Source of the DNA: Archangium violaceum
GTDB lineage: Bacteria > Myxococcota > Myxococcia > Myxococcales > Myxococcaceae
Assembly (NCBI RefSeq): GCF_016887565.1
Contig: NZ_CP069396.1
Span: forward strand, 5,624,001-5,688,000
Reading direction: 5' to 3'
Length of the DNA: 64,000 bases
Below, piece after piece: positions 17,926 to 25,197 of the stretch. Position 1 is the stretch's first letter, and every line of letters starts with the position of its first letter. Below the pieces are notes generated by a model, which did not search any database, had not been told where the DNA came from, and worked only from the letters and a program-made list of their open reading frames with translations. Both the position numbers and the translations under genes were made by a program.

Positions 17926-18890
17926 CTCCCGTCCTCCCGAACCTCCTCGAGGAAGCGAGCGTCCAGCATCTCCTCGGACCGGATGGGCTCCTGCATCAGC
18001 CCCTGTGACAGCATGAAGCGTTGCAGGCGCCGCGCCGGTCCGACGAGCGCGGGAGAGGGTGCTCCCAGCAGGGCGCGGTTCTCGTCTAAGGACAGCAGCC
18101 GCAGGCTCCGCATGGCCGTGGTGAATTCCGAGGGGCTCATGTCGAGACGTGGGCTCATCCGGGCCGCCGCGCCGTCCGGGTCGCGCCGCAGATACTCCAG
18201 GCCCTGGAACCATCCCTGGAGCAGGTGTTCCACCTGACGGGAGTACCGCGCGAGGCGATCCTCGCGCACCACCAGCACGTCGATGATCTCCTCCGGCAGC
18301 GCGCTGCTGTCGAAGAGCTCGTGCGCTCCGGCTCGCCGCAGCCTGTCCACGAAGGGCTCGAAGGTGACCACGGCGTCCACTTCTCCCGCCTCGTAGGCGC
18401 GCACCTGCTGGTCCACCGGTATCCGGACAATCTGGACGTCCGAGGGCCGGAGTCCCGCCTGCTCCAACGCCCGGCCGAGCACGTACGGGCTCGTCGTCAG
18501 ATCCTCCACCGCCACCTTCCGCCCCCGGAGGTTCTCGAGCCGCCGCACCTCCGGCCGCGCCAGGAGGGCATCGCCTCCGTGCGAGTAGTCCAGGACGAGC
18601 ACCACTCGCGGCTCGAAGCCGTGTTGCTGGAGCACGAGCGCCATGTCGAGGGTCATGTGGGCCGCGTCGATGACCCCGTTGCGGAAGGCCCGGCCGACCT
18701 CGCCCAGGGAGGCGTATTCCACCAGACGGACGGAGCGGTCGTCCGTGAGGCCGAGCTCACGCGCGAGGAAGAGGGGCTCGCTCCCCGGCCAGAGGACGGT
18801 GCCGAGGCGCAGCGGTTCCGTCTCCTCTCGAGCACACGAGGGCACGATGAGGAGGAGCAGCAGACCGAACACTCGGACGAGGCTTCGCAC
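17922..18890 (-). CDS. Substrate-binding lipoprotein (NMT1/SsuA-like) paired with the sensor kinase
   Basis: 322 residues with a lipoprotein signal (LLLLIVPSCAREE). The fold is a type II periplasmic binding protein of the NMT1/ThiY/SsuA/TauA group: LRLGTVLWPGSEPLFLAREL, VRLVEYASLGEVGRAFRNG, DAAHMTLDMALVLQ, ENLRGRKVAVEDLTTSPYVL, AYEAGEVDAVVTFEPFVDRL. Such proteins normally deliver thiamine precursors, sulfonates or nitrate to ABC transporters, but no permease or ATPase gene is here. Instead the stop overlaps the start of a membrane histidine kinase. A ligand-presenting partner of that kinase is the natural inference. Confidence 0.85.
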   Translation of the reverse strand: MRSLVRVFGLLLLLIVPSCAREETEPLRLGTVLWPGSEPLFLARELGLTDDRSVRLVEYASLGEVGRAFRNGVIDAAHMTLDMALVLQQHGFEPRVVLVLDYSHGGDALLARPEVRRLENLRGRKVAVEDLTTSPYVLGRALEQAGLRPSDVQIVRIPVDQQVRAYEAGEVDAVVTFEPFVDRLRRAGAHELFDSSALPEEIIDVLVVREDRLARYSRQVEHLLQGWFQGLEYLRRDPDGAAARMSPRLDMSPSEFTTAMRSLRLLSLDENRALLGAPSPALVGPARRLQRFMLSQGLMQEPIRSEEMLDARFLEEVREDGR

Positions 18891-18915
18891 GGACTCTTTT
18901 CCTGGGGCGCCTCAC

Positions 18916-19281
18916 TCAAGGCTTGGGACGCGGCGGGGCCACCGCAAGGCGGCGCGGGCGAGCGCTTCGGGAAGCGATGCCCCGGACGATGGCTCTCGCC
19001 GGGGACGGAGGCCTCAGGAGGCTGACGTGGGCCTGACGCAGGCGGCGCCTTCGGCGTGCGGCGAGCGCAGCCGTAAGGCCGAGCAAGTAGGCAATCATGC
19101 CCGCCGGTTCCGTCGCGGACGGCAGCGTGCAGCCGCACGAGCCGCTCCCATGCGGATTGTTTCCGTGATCGCCCTTGCAGCCCTCATCGGTCTCTCCGTC
19201 GCAATCATTGTCAGCCTCGTCGCCGCAGACCTCCGGTCCTGGCGCGCCCGCTACGGCGCTGCAGGCCGTGCTGCCTCCCCG
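18916..19281 (-). pseudogene. C-terminal relic of a MopE-type, MYXO-CTERM-like surface protein
   Basis: The minus-strand frame between stops at 19282-19284 and 18916-18918 reads PGPEVCGDEADNDCDGETDE and GCKG, then GSGSCGCTLPS, then a hydrophobic AGMIAYLLGLTAALAA and RRRRR. The first part is the MopE-like Cys/Asp calcium-binding repeat; Cys, transmembrane helix and Arg cluster are the layout of the MYXO-CTERM sorting tail. There is no start codon before the motif, and the frame runs about 35 residues past the Arg cluster where genuine tails stop. It is therefore the truncated, degraded end of a cell-surface gene. Confidence 0.6.
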
Positions 19282-19339
19282 TCACAGAGGGGGAGGGGGC
19301 TTGTTCGCCGCGTGCTGTATCCCGTATTCAGCTGCTCGC

Positions 19340-20518
19340 ATGTCTCGCACTCTTCTCGTTGCCTTCGTCCTGCTGCTCTCCACAGTCCCCGGCTCCGTGC
19401 TCGCCGCCGAGGGCTCCACCTGGGGTACCACCTTCCCCGCGGATGCCCTGGCGACGCACCTCGGCGACACGCCGGCCCGCTACCTGCTGGTGCCCGCCGG
19501 GAGCGACGCGCCGGAGCTCTCCCAGGCGGAGCTGGCCCTGTCCTCGGCGCTGCGGGCCAGCGGCAAGGCCCTTCTGGTCATGAATGCCCAGGCACTCGGT
19601 CCGGTGGCGCAGTTGGATGACGCCTCCATCGTCCAGCGTGGCGCGGGCTTCCCCGTGGATCGCGTGATGGTGCTGCGGCTCTTCCCGGATGCCTCGGGCG
19701 CACTGACCCAGGCGGTGGTGACCCTCTATGACACGGCAGGCCAGTCGCGTGGCTCCTTCTCCGCGGTGGCGGGGACGGCGCTCGCCGCCAGGACCCAGGC
19801 GCCCCAGCAACAGGTGGCCGCCACGCCCGCGCCGATGGCCCCTGTCAGGCCCGCTCCGAAGGCGCCCGCTCCGCCGACCGTGCCGAATGCGAATCCGACG
19901 GAGCAGTACGAGCAACAGTACATCGGCTTCGACGAGCTCATCGCCGTGAGCTCGGGGACCGGCGCGGTGGTGTCCACGTGGACCGTGCCCTACGTCGGCA
20001 AATTCAAGAGGCCGCTCGAGGGTGACGCCCTCTACAGGCTGGTGGGCCGCAACGACCTGGTGCAGGCCTACCAGGACAAGATGAACACCAAGACGCTCGT
20101 GAGCGTCGTGGGTGGGGCGGCCCTCCTGGGCGGAGGCATCCTCTCCATCTCCGCCCTCGCCGCCAAGGATGAGGACTGTGATGTCTTCTCGTCTGACTTC
20201 AACGCGTGCTTCGATCGCAACCGGCAGCGCTTCAAGGAGAAGACGACGACGTCCCTGGTGGGCATGGGCATTTCGGCGGTGGGCATTGGCGTCCTGGCGT
20301 GGGGCATCGTGATGAGCCCCCACCCGATCACCCCCAGCGAGGCGCGCGAGCTGGCCGACGGCTACAACAAGCAGCTCAAGGCGAACCTGGGGCTCTCCGA
20401 AGAGGGGACGCCCGTCACGCCCGAGCCCACTCCCTCCACTCCCGCCTCCATCCAGGCCCGCCTCTCCCCGGTGCTGGGCCCCAACGGTGCCGGGCTCCTG
20501 CTGAGCGGGAGGTTCTGA
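19340..20518 (+). CDS. Exported hypothetical protein with two hydrophobic helices
   Basis: 392 residues starting at ATG 19340, which gives a good signal peptide (MSRTLLVAFVLLLSTVPGSVLA). The N-terminal half (RYLLVPAGSDAPELSQAELA, VMNAQALGPVAQLDDASIVQ, VDRVMVLRLFPDASGALTQA) resembles the TolB-N/FlgO-like modules used to compute activity of secreted proteins. A Pro/Ala-rich linker at about 150-185 leads to two glycine-rich hydrophobic helices (LVSVVGGAALLGGGILSISA; SLVGMGISAVGIGVLAWGIV) flanking a loop with CDVF...ACFDRN. This layout is common in myxobacterial proteins of unknown function. Probably membrane or periplasmic; no function assigned. Confidence 0.75.
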   Translation: MSRTLLVAFVLLLSTVPGSVLAAEGSTWGTTFPADALATHLGDTPARYLLVPAGSDAPELSQAELALSSALRASGKALLVMNAQALGPVAQLDDASIVQRGAGFPVDRVMVLRLFPDASGALTQAVVTLYDTAGQSRGSFSAVAGTALAARTQAPQQQVAATPAPMAPVRPAPKAPAPPTVPNANPTEQYEQQYIGFDELIAVSSGTGAVVSTWTVPYVGKFKRPLEGDALYRLVGRNDLVQAYQDKMNTKTLVSVVGGAALLGGGILSISALAAKDEDCDVFSSDFNACFDRNRQRFKEKTTTSLVGMGISAVGIGVLAWGIVMSPHPITPSEARELADGYNKQLKANLGLSEEGTPVTPEPTPSTPASIQARLSPVLGPNGAGLLLSGRF

Positions 20519-20555
20519 GACGAGTTGAAAGCGAGCGCTCGCGTCACATGTCCAG

Positions 20556-20662
20556 GCTACCATGGGTTTGCGGGGATTCGCTGCGAGGGTTGCAAGCCGG
20601 TAAGGGGTGTCGTCCTTGCCGGTGGGGAGGCGGTCGGAGTCGAGGAACTCAGCGTCAGCCAC
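20556..20662 (-). pseudogene. Possible N-terminal relic of a class I fumarase gene
   Basis: From a GTG at 20660-20662 the minus strand reads ADAEFLDSDRLPTGKDDTPY then RLAT. This resembles the N-terminus of iron-sulfur class I fumarases, where a short F-x-L-KDDTEYYLLT string opens the protein. After about 25 residues the similarity ends and the frame continues as the shadow of the 19340-20518 gene. Only a short stretch supports the call. Confidence 0.25.
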
Positions 20663-20687
20663 GGCTGACGAGGATATCCGGCGCGGA

Positions 20688-20714
20688 TGTCACACGCGCC
20701 GGGCGTCCGGTGTC
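20688..20714 (+). promoter_or_regulatory. Candidate ECF41 sigma-factor promoter
   Basis: TGTCACA (20688-20694) is followed after 16 bases by TGTC (20711-20714). ECF41-type sigma factors are known to use a TGTCACA -35 and a CGTC -10; the -35 is exact and the -10 has one mismatch. The downstream gene starts at 20757, leaving room for a leader with its AGGAGGAG ribosome-binding site. Since the second gene encodes an ECF41-like sigma factor, this is a candidate autoregulated promoter. Confidence 0.6.
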
Positions 20715-20756
20715 TCCATGTCGACGCAATCTCACACGGACACACCAGGAGGAGAC

Positions 20757-21353
20757 ATGACCACGACCAGGATTCCCCCGAAGGAGCTCACCGGGCTTTA
20801 CGGCGCGATGGTGAAGAAGTTCGCTGGCAGGATGTTCGGTCAGGTCCCCGAGTCGCTCGGCGTGATGTGGCACCACCTGCCAGTGCTCAAGGCCAGCATG
20901 GGCTTCGGGCAGAAGCTCCAGAAGTGGGACCAGTGCGACGAGAGCCTGAAGTCGTACGCGCACATGGCGGTGGCGTCGCTGGTGGGCTGCTCGTGGTGCC
21001 TCGACTTCAACTACTTCATGGCCCACAACCACGGGTTGGACGTGGAGAAGGCGCGGGAGATCCCGCGGTGGCGGGAGTCGGACGTATTCACCCCGCTGGA
21101 GCGGGAGGTGCTGGAGTACGCCGAGGCGATGAGCCAGACGCCCCCCACGGTGACCGACGAGATGGTCGCGAGCCTGCTGAAGCAGCTTGGTGCCGCAGCG
21201 GTCATCGAGCTGACCACCGTGATCGGGTTCGCCAACCTGACGACCCGCTCCAACACCGCGCTGGGCATCGAGTCGGAGGGCTTCGCCGCGTCCTGCGGAC
21301 TGAAGCCGCTGGCGCAGCCGAGCGCACGGCCGGGGGTAGCGTCCGCGTCATGA
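20757..21353 (+). CDS. Carboxymuconolactone decarboxylase / AhpD-like protein of an ECF41 module
   Basis: The start at ATG 20757 has AGGAGGAG just upstream; longer in-frame starts exist but lack this site. 198 residues, helical, with the redox motif VGCSWCLDFN (Cys78 and Cys81) that defines the AhpD/CMD family, preceded by SYAHMAVAS and followed by LTTVIGFANLTTRSNTALGI. AhpD-like members use the CxxC pair as a peroxidase or alkyl-hydroperoxide reductase partner. The last codon overlaps the start of the sigma-factor gene (ATGA). This gene order, CMD then ECF41 sigma factor, is the hallmark of ECF41 loci, mainly in Actinobacteria, so horizontal transfer is likely. Confidence 0.9.
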   Translation: MTTTRIPPKELTGLYGAMVKKFAGRMFGQVPESLGVMWHHLPVLKASMGFGQKLQKWDQCDESLKSYAHMAVASLVGCSWCLDFNYFMAHNHGLDVEKAREIPRWRESDVFTPLEREVLEYAEAMSQTPPTVTDEMVASLLKQLGAAAVIELTTVIGFANLTTRSNTALGIESEGFAASCGLKPLAQPSARPGVASAS

Positions 21354-22252
21354 ACACCCCACGAAACACCATGACCGAAGAGGACCCCTTCGTCACCCAC
21401 CGCAGCCTGCTCTTCACGGTCGCCTACGAGATGCTCGGCTCCGCGGTCGACGCCGAGGACGTCGTGCAGGAGACCTGGCTGCGGTGGGCGGACATCGGTG
21501 ACGCGGGTCGGGCAGAGGTGCGCGACCCGCGCGCCTACCTGGTGAGGATCGTCACCCGGCAGGCCCTCAACCGGCTGCGGACGCTGGCCCGCCGCAAGGA
21601 GGAGTACGTCGGCGAGTGGCTGCCCGAGCCGCTGCTCACCAGTCCCGACGTGGCCGAGGACGTCGGGCTCGCGGAGAGCGTCTCGATCGCGATGCTGACC
21701 GTGCTGGAGACCCTCACGCCGGCCGAGCGCGCCGTGTTCGTCCTGCGTGAGGTCTTCGACATGCCGTACGACGAGATCGCGTCGGCGCTCGACAAGACGC
21801 CGGCCGCGGTCCGGCAGATCGCCCACCGGGCGCGGGAGCACGTGGCCGCACGCCGGCCCCGGATGCAGGTCGACCGGACGCAGCAGCAGGCCGTCCTGGA
21901 GCGGTTCCTCGCCGCGGTCAACTCCGGCGACCTGCAGGGGCTGCTCCAGGTGCTCGCCCCCGACGTGGTGCTGGTCGCGGACGGCGGCGGTCTCGCGAGG
22001 GCGGCCCGGCGCCCGATCCTCGGCGCCGACACCGTGGCCACCTTCCTGTCCCGGTTCCCCACGCTCGCGCCCGGTGCGTCGATCGCGACCGTGTGGATCA
22101 ACGGGGCGCCCGCGCTCCGGGTCGACGCCGCCGGCAAGTTCGACACCGCGGTCAGCGTGGTGGTCGAGGACGGCCGGATCACCCGGATCTACGCGATGCG
22201 CAACCCGCACAAGATGGGCCGGCTCGACGAGGAGGCCGAGCTCACCCGGTGA
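21350..22252 (+). CDS. sigJ: ECF41 (SigJ-like) RNA polymerase sigma factor with SnoaL-type C-terminal domain
   Basis: 300 residues. Sigma region 2 is at about 13-80 (LLFTVAYEMLGSAVDAEDVV, QETWLRW), the linker holds the ECF41-typical WLPEP (90-94), and sigma region 4 is at about 112-166 (TLTPAERAVFVLREVF, AAVRQIAHRAREH). The C-terminal 120 residues form a SnoaL_2-like domain, with DGGG at 211-214 and a final NPHKM (from 285) close to the ECF41 NPDKL signature. This fused domain replaces an anti-sigma factor and tunes activity. The start overlaps the stop of the AhpD-like gene. The SigJ name follows actinobacterial relatives and is approximate. Codon choice and wording of the protein look actinobacterial. 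Confidence 0.92.
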   Translation: MNTPRNTMTEEDPFVTHRSLLFTVAYEMLGSAVDAEDVVQETWLRWADIGDAGRAEVRDPRAYLVRIVTRQALNRLRTLARRKEEYVGEWLPEPLLTSPDVAEDVGLAESVSIAMLTVLETLTPAERAVFVLREVFDMPYDEIASALDKTPAAVRQIAHRAREHVAARRPRMQVDRTQQQAVLERFLAAVNSGDLQGLLQVLAPDVVLVADGGGLARAARRPILGADTVATFLSRFPTLAPGASIATVWINGAPALRVDAAGKFDTAVSVVVEDGRITRIYAMRNPHKMGRLDEEAELTR

Positions 22253-22313
22253 CGTCCGCGACGGCCGGTCCGGGCATGGATCGGTCCGTCACGGCGTTGG
22301 TCCCGGTGTGCAC

Positions 22314-22484
22314 GTGTACGACGCGGTGGTGATTGGCGCCGGCCAGGCCGGCCTGTCGGCGTCGTAGTCCGCCGTCCAGTTCCTGGGGGAGCTGGCGCCG
22401 GTGACCGACACCGTCTGGGTGACCCGCCGGGAGCCGGTGTGGCGCGACCACTTCGACGAGCAGGCCGGGCGCGACGCGGGGGCT
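22314..22484 (+). pseudogene. Internally deleted FAD-dependent oxidoreductase
   Basis: From a GTG at 22314 the frame reads YDAVVIGAGQAGLSAS, the dinucleotide-binding N-terminus of a flavoprotein, then hits TAG at 22365-22367. The same frame continues with SAVQFLGELAPVTDTVWVTR and REPVWRDHFDEQAGRDA, which in intact relatives lies some 150 residues further in. So one deletion joined the first 17 codons to a middle piece, and the rest is lost after about 22484. Oxidoreductases are the third typical partner of ECF41 loci, and this one follows the sigma gene by 61 bases. Confidence 0.65.
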
Positions 22485-22636
22485 CACTGCTCGGGCGGCC
22501 CCTGCCAGCGGCCCTCCTCGGCCCCTCCGCTCCAGCCCTCACCCTCCACACGGCCTCTATTCCGCCTATGCGCCGGCGGCGCCATGGGGCAGGTCTTCAG
22601 CGCGGGGAAGCCCCGGGTGGGCTGCGCGGCACACGC

Positions 22637-22658
22637 TTGACTCTCCCCCAGGGGCAGA
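22637..22658 (+). promoter_or_regulatory. Candidate MerR-type promoter/operator
   Basis: A -35-like TTGACT (22637-22642) runs directly into an imperfect dyad, CTCTCCCCCAGGGGCAGA (22641-22658). MerR-family regulators bind such dyads in overlong promoter spacers. A good -10 is not visible. The first gene of the unit starts at 22708 and the second encodes a MerR-family protein, so autoregulation is plausible. A transcript starting here also argues against the upstream ATG at 22675. Confidence 0.35.
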
Positions 22659-22707
22659 CCGCCACCCTCCACGCATGTCACCCAGATACAGGTCGCAGAG
22701 GAACCTC

Positions 22708-23775
22708 ATGGCGGTAGCGCTTGGAGCACTCGTCTTGCTGGTGGGCGTGGCGGTGGGAGCGTGGTGGTGGATGGGGCGCGCGCTCTTCCAGCCGGGCACC
22801 GTGGAGCAGACGCTGGCCGCGCGCGGCGAGACACTGGAGGTGCCCCCCGGACAGCGGGCCGACGCTTCGGAATGGCAGGTGGCGCCGGGCGTGCGGCTTC
22901 ACCAAATGGCCGTGGGCGAAGGAAGGGATGTCGTCGTCGTGCACGGCGGCCCGGGCCTGCCTCCAGCAGCGCCGTGGCGCGCGGCCGTCCTCACCGGCGA
23001 CACCCTGCGCTGGCACTTCTACGACCAACGCGGCTGTGGTGCCTCCTCGCGGCCGCTCACCCACGCTCCAACGGGCGGAACGTGGCAGGCCATGCGGGAG
23101 GTGGAGGCACGACTGGGACTTGCCGCTCAACTGGCGGACCTCGAGCGCATCCGACGTCTGCTCGGACGTGAGCGCCTCACGCTGGTGGGGCACTCCTTCG
23201 GAGCCCTGGTGGCCGCGCTCTACGCGGCGGAGTGGCCAGAGCGGGTGGAGGCCCTCGTGCTGGTGGCGCCCGCGCCGCTGGTGACGATGCCCGCTGGCGA
23301 CGGCGACCTCTTCACGCAGGTGCGGGCCCGACTGGACGCGGAAGGACAGCGCGCGCTGGAGGTGTGGATGGAGCACACCTTCGACCTCCCCGCGCGCCTG
23401 AAGGACGACGAGGCCCGTCTCGCCGAGCACTTCGCGGGCTTTGGACCTCTCTACGCCCAGGCCATGCGGCGGGAGCGTCCCGGAGCACGGCCGCCCGGCT
23501 CCGGCGCTCCCGGAGGCTTTCTCTCCCTGGGGCTCTACCTGAGCCTGGGACGCCACCACGACTGGAGCGACTGGCTGCGCCGGGTGCGCGCGCCCACCCT
23601 CGTCATCCACGGAGCCGAGGACCTTCAGCCGCGTTCCGCCACCGCTCGCGTGGTACAAGCCCTGCCCCACGCGCGGCTGGTGGAACTGGCGGGCAGCGGG
23701 CACTTCCCCTTCGAGGAGCAGCCCGAGGCCTTCGCGGCCACGCTGCGCGCCTTCCTCGTGGAGGTGGAGCGGTGA
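22708..23775 (+). CDS. Membrane-anchored alpha/beta hydrolase (proline iminopeptidase-like)
   Basis: The ATG at 22708 is preceded by AGAGG at good spacing; an ATG at 22675 has none. 355 residues. An N-terminal helix (MAVALGALVLLVGVAVGAWW) suggests a membrane anchor. The catalytic part has VVVHGGPG (oxyanion), HFYDQRGCGASSRP, nucleophile elbow LVGHSFGALVA (Ser163), acid in VIHGAEDLQPRSA and base in GSGHFPFEEQPE. HGGPG and DQRGCG are typical of the S33 proline iminopeptidase/prolyl oligopeptidase-like branch, but general esterases also use them. It overlaps by four bases the MerR-family gene that follows, forming one operon. Confidence 0.87.
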   Translation: MAVALGALVLLVGVAVGAWWWMGRALFQPGTVEQTLAARGETLEVPPGQRADASEWQVAPGVRLHQMAVGEGRDVVVVHGGPGLPPAAPWRAAVLTGDTLRWHFYDQRGCGASSRPLTHAPTGGTWQAMREVEARLGLAAQLADLERIRRLLGRERLTLVGHSFGALVAALYAAEWPERVEALVLVAPAPLVTMPAGDGDLFTQVRARLDAEGQRALEVWMEHTFDLPARLKDDEARLAEHFAGFGPLYAQAMRRERPGARPPGSGAPGGFLSLGLYLSLGRHHDWSDWLRRVRAPTLVIHGAEDLQPRSATARVVQALPHARLVELAGSGHFPFEEQPEAFAATLRAFLVEVER

Positions 23776-24608
23776 GTGGATTGCTGTACGCCATCGGAGA
23801 GGTGTCGCGCATCACCGGCGTGAGCGTGAAGGCGCTGCGCCTCTACCAGGAGAAGGGTCTGCTCCAGCCCTCGCGCGTGGACCCCTCCTCCGGCTACCGC
23901 TACTACACCGAGCACGACATCGCCCAGGCCCACACCCTGCGCGCGCTGCGCGACCTGCGGCTCTCGCTGGAGGAGATTCGCGGGGTGCTCGCGGAGCTGG
24001 ACCAGGGCGCCTCGCTCGCCGAGCAACTGGGGCGGGTGCGCGCCCGGCTCGCCGAGGAAGCGGCCAGCGCGCAGCGGGCGGTGATGGCCCTGGACACGCT
24101 GCTGCGGCACCAGGCCCGGGCGGAGGCCTACCTGCGCGCGCCCCCGCCGCTCGTGGAGCGGTGGCTGCCATCGGTCCGCGTCGCCGTGCACCGCGCCCGG
24201 GGGCGCTACTCGGACGCGGCGGTGGTCTTCCCACGGCTGCTGGCCGCGTGCGGCCCCCACGTGGCCGGTGCTCCCTTCTGCCTCTTCCACGAGGCGGAGT
24301 ACCGCGAGGACGACGCGGACATCTCGTGGTGCGTGCCCCTGGCGCCCGGGGCACGCCCGGAGGGCGTCCACGTGGAGGAGCTGCCAGAGGTGCAGGCGGC
24401 CACGCTCGTTCATACCGGACCGCCCGACTCGGTGGGCCCCTCCTGGGCGCGCCTCTTCGCCCACCTCCATGCCCGGGAGCGAGCCCCGGCCGTTCCCCTG
24501 CGCGAGACGTACCTGCGCGTGGGCGCGACGGATGCGGCGCCCGCCTCCTCGTGGCTGACCGAGCTCGCGCTGTCCTGGGAGGAGAACGGGAGCCGGGGCA
24601 CTCCCTGA
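23772..24608 (+). CDS. MerR-family regulator with GyrI-like effector domain
   Basis: It starts at GTG 23772, overlapping the hydrolase stop (GTGA); 278 residues. Residues about 5-75 are the MerR winged helix (YAIGEVSRITGVSVKALRLY, SGYRYYTEHDIAQAHTLRAL), then a helical dimerisation arm (about 80-120), and the C-terminal half is GyrI-like (VERWLPSVRVAVHRARGRYS, CLFHEAEYREDDADISWCVP), as in BmrR and TipA relatives that sense hydrophobic drugs. It probably regulates its own operon through the dyad at 22641-22658. The inducer is unknown; the coupled hydrolase may act on it. Confidence 0.9.
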   Translation: MSGLLYAIGEVSRITGVSVKALRLYQEKGLLQPSRVDPSSGYRYYTEHDIAQAHTLRALRDLRLSLEEIRGVLAELDQGASLAEQLGRVRARLAEEAASAQRAVMALDTLLRHQARAEAYLRAPPPLVERWLPSVRVAVHRARGRYSDAAVVFPRLLAACGPHVAGAPFCLFHEAEYREDDADISWCVPLAPGARPEGVHVEELPEVQAATLVHTGPPDSVGPSWARLFAHLHARERAPAVPLRETYLRVGATDAAPASSWLTELALSWEENGSRGTP

Positions 24609-24700
24609 GGTGGGGCCACGCGGGGTCCGAATCCGATTTCGTTGACTTCACCTCGGAGCAACGCCGCCCTCCAGAAACCCCATCGGAGGGGGAAGCTCCA

Positions 24701-24805
24701 TCAGAACGCCTCGCTCACGTTCAGGTAGAAGCCCAGTTCCGAGCCGTAGGCCACGTCGAGCCGGATGTTCACGGGGGCGTCCTCGAGCGGAGCGAACCGC
24801 TCACC
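24701..24805 (-). pseudogene. C-terminal fragment of an outer-membrane beta-barrel protein
   Basis: The minus strand ends with [20 protein letters not shown] followed by GFYLNVSEAF and TGA at 24701-24703. Alternating hydrophobic residues and a terminal Phe are the outer-membrane barrel signature recognised by BamA; the string resembles the end of surface-antigen (D15/BamA-like) proteins. Upstream (higher coordinates) the frame turns into unrelated sequence and no start is found, so only the last strands of a barrel survive. Confidence 0.45.
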
Positions 24806-24949
24806 CCTCCTGCTCCCTTCACGTACGCCAAGCCCCGCCGCCGGCCTCCACACCTCACAACCAGGGGCGCACGGTGCTCCAGGGAGGTTCGTGGGAGCAT
24901 AACGGTAACGTGTGCCCTGGCGAGAGGTGTGGCTGGGGAGGGGAAGGTG

Positions 24950-25065
24950 GAGGAGCGCGGGTGGGAGTACCGGCGGAGGCGGCCGGAGGGGACGGTGCTG
25001 TACGAGGCGGTGAGGGACCACCTCGCCACGTTGCTGGTGGCGGTGAGCGAGGTAGGGCGCGGCCC
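24950..25065 (+). mobile_element. N-terminal relic of an IS91-family transposase
   Basis: The plus strand encodes [20 protein letters not shown] followed by [13 protein letters not shown]. This is the start pattern of IS91/ISCR transposases (Y.PR.PE.T.LY..V..HLE.FL), which precedes their zinc-binding domain. The similarity stops at about 25065; zinc finger and catalytic Tyr region are missing. It is therefore a truncated scar. The same gap holds an outer-membrane protein relic. Confidence 0.45.
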
Positions 25066-25197
25066 ACGGCCTGAGTGCGAGCAGCGCCGCCGCCCTGGAG
25101 GCGGAAGGGCCCGCGGACCCTGCCCCAATCCAAGCCGATTTCCCGCACAATCCACGCTCTGGTGACGGGCACCGTCGCTCTTTACCGTCTGGACATC

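Noticed and set aside
17926-18213. N-terminal extension of the sensor kinase to 18213
   Set aside because: The extra residues are the shadow of the substrate-binding-protein gene; the ATGA overlap at 17922-17925 explains the start.
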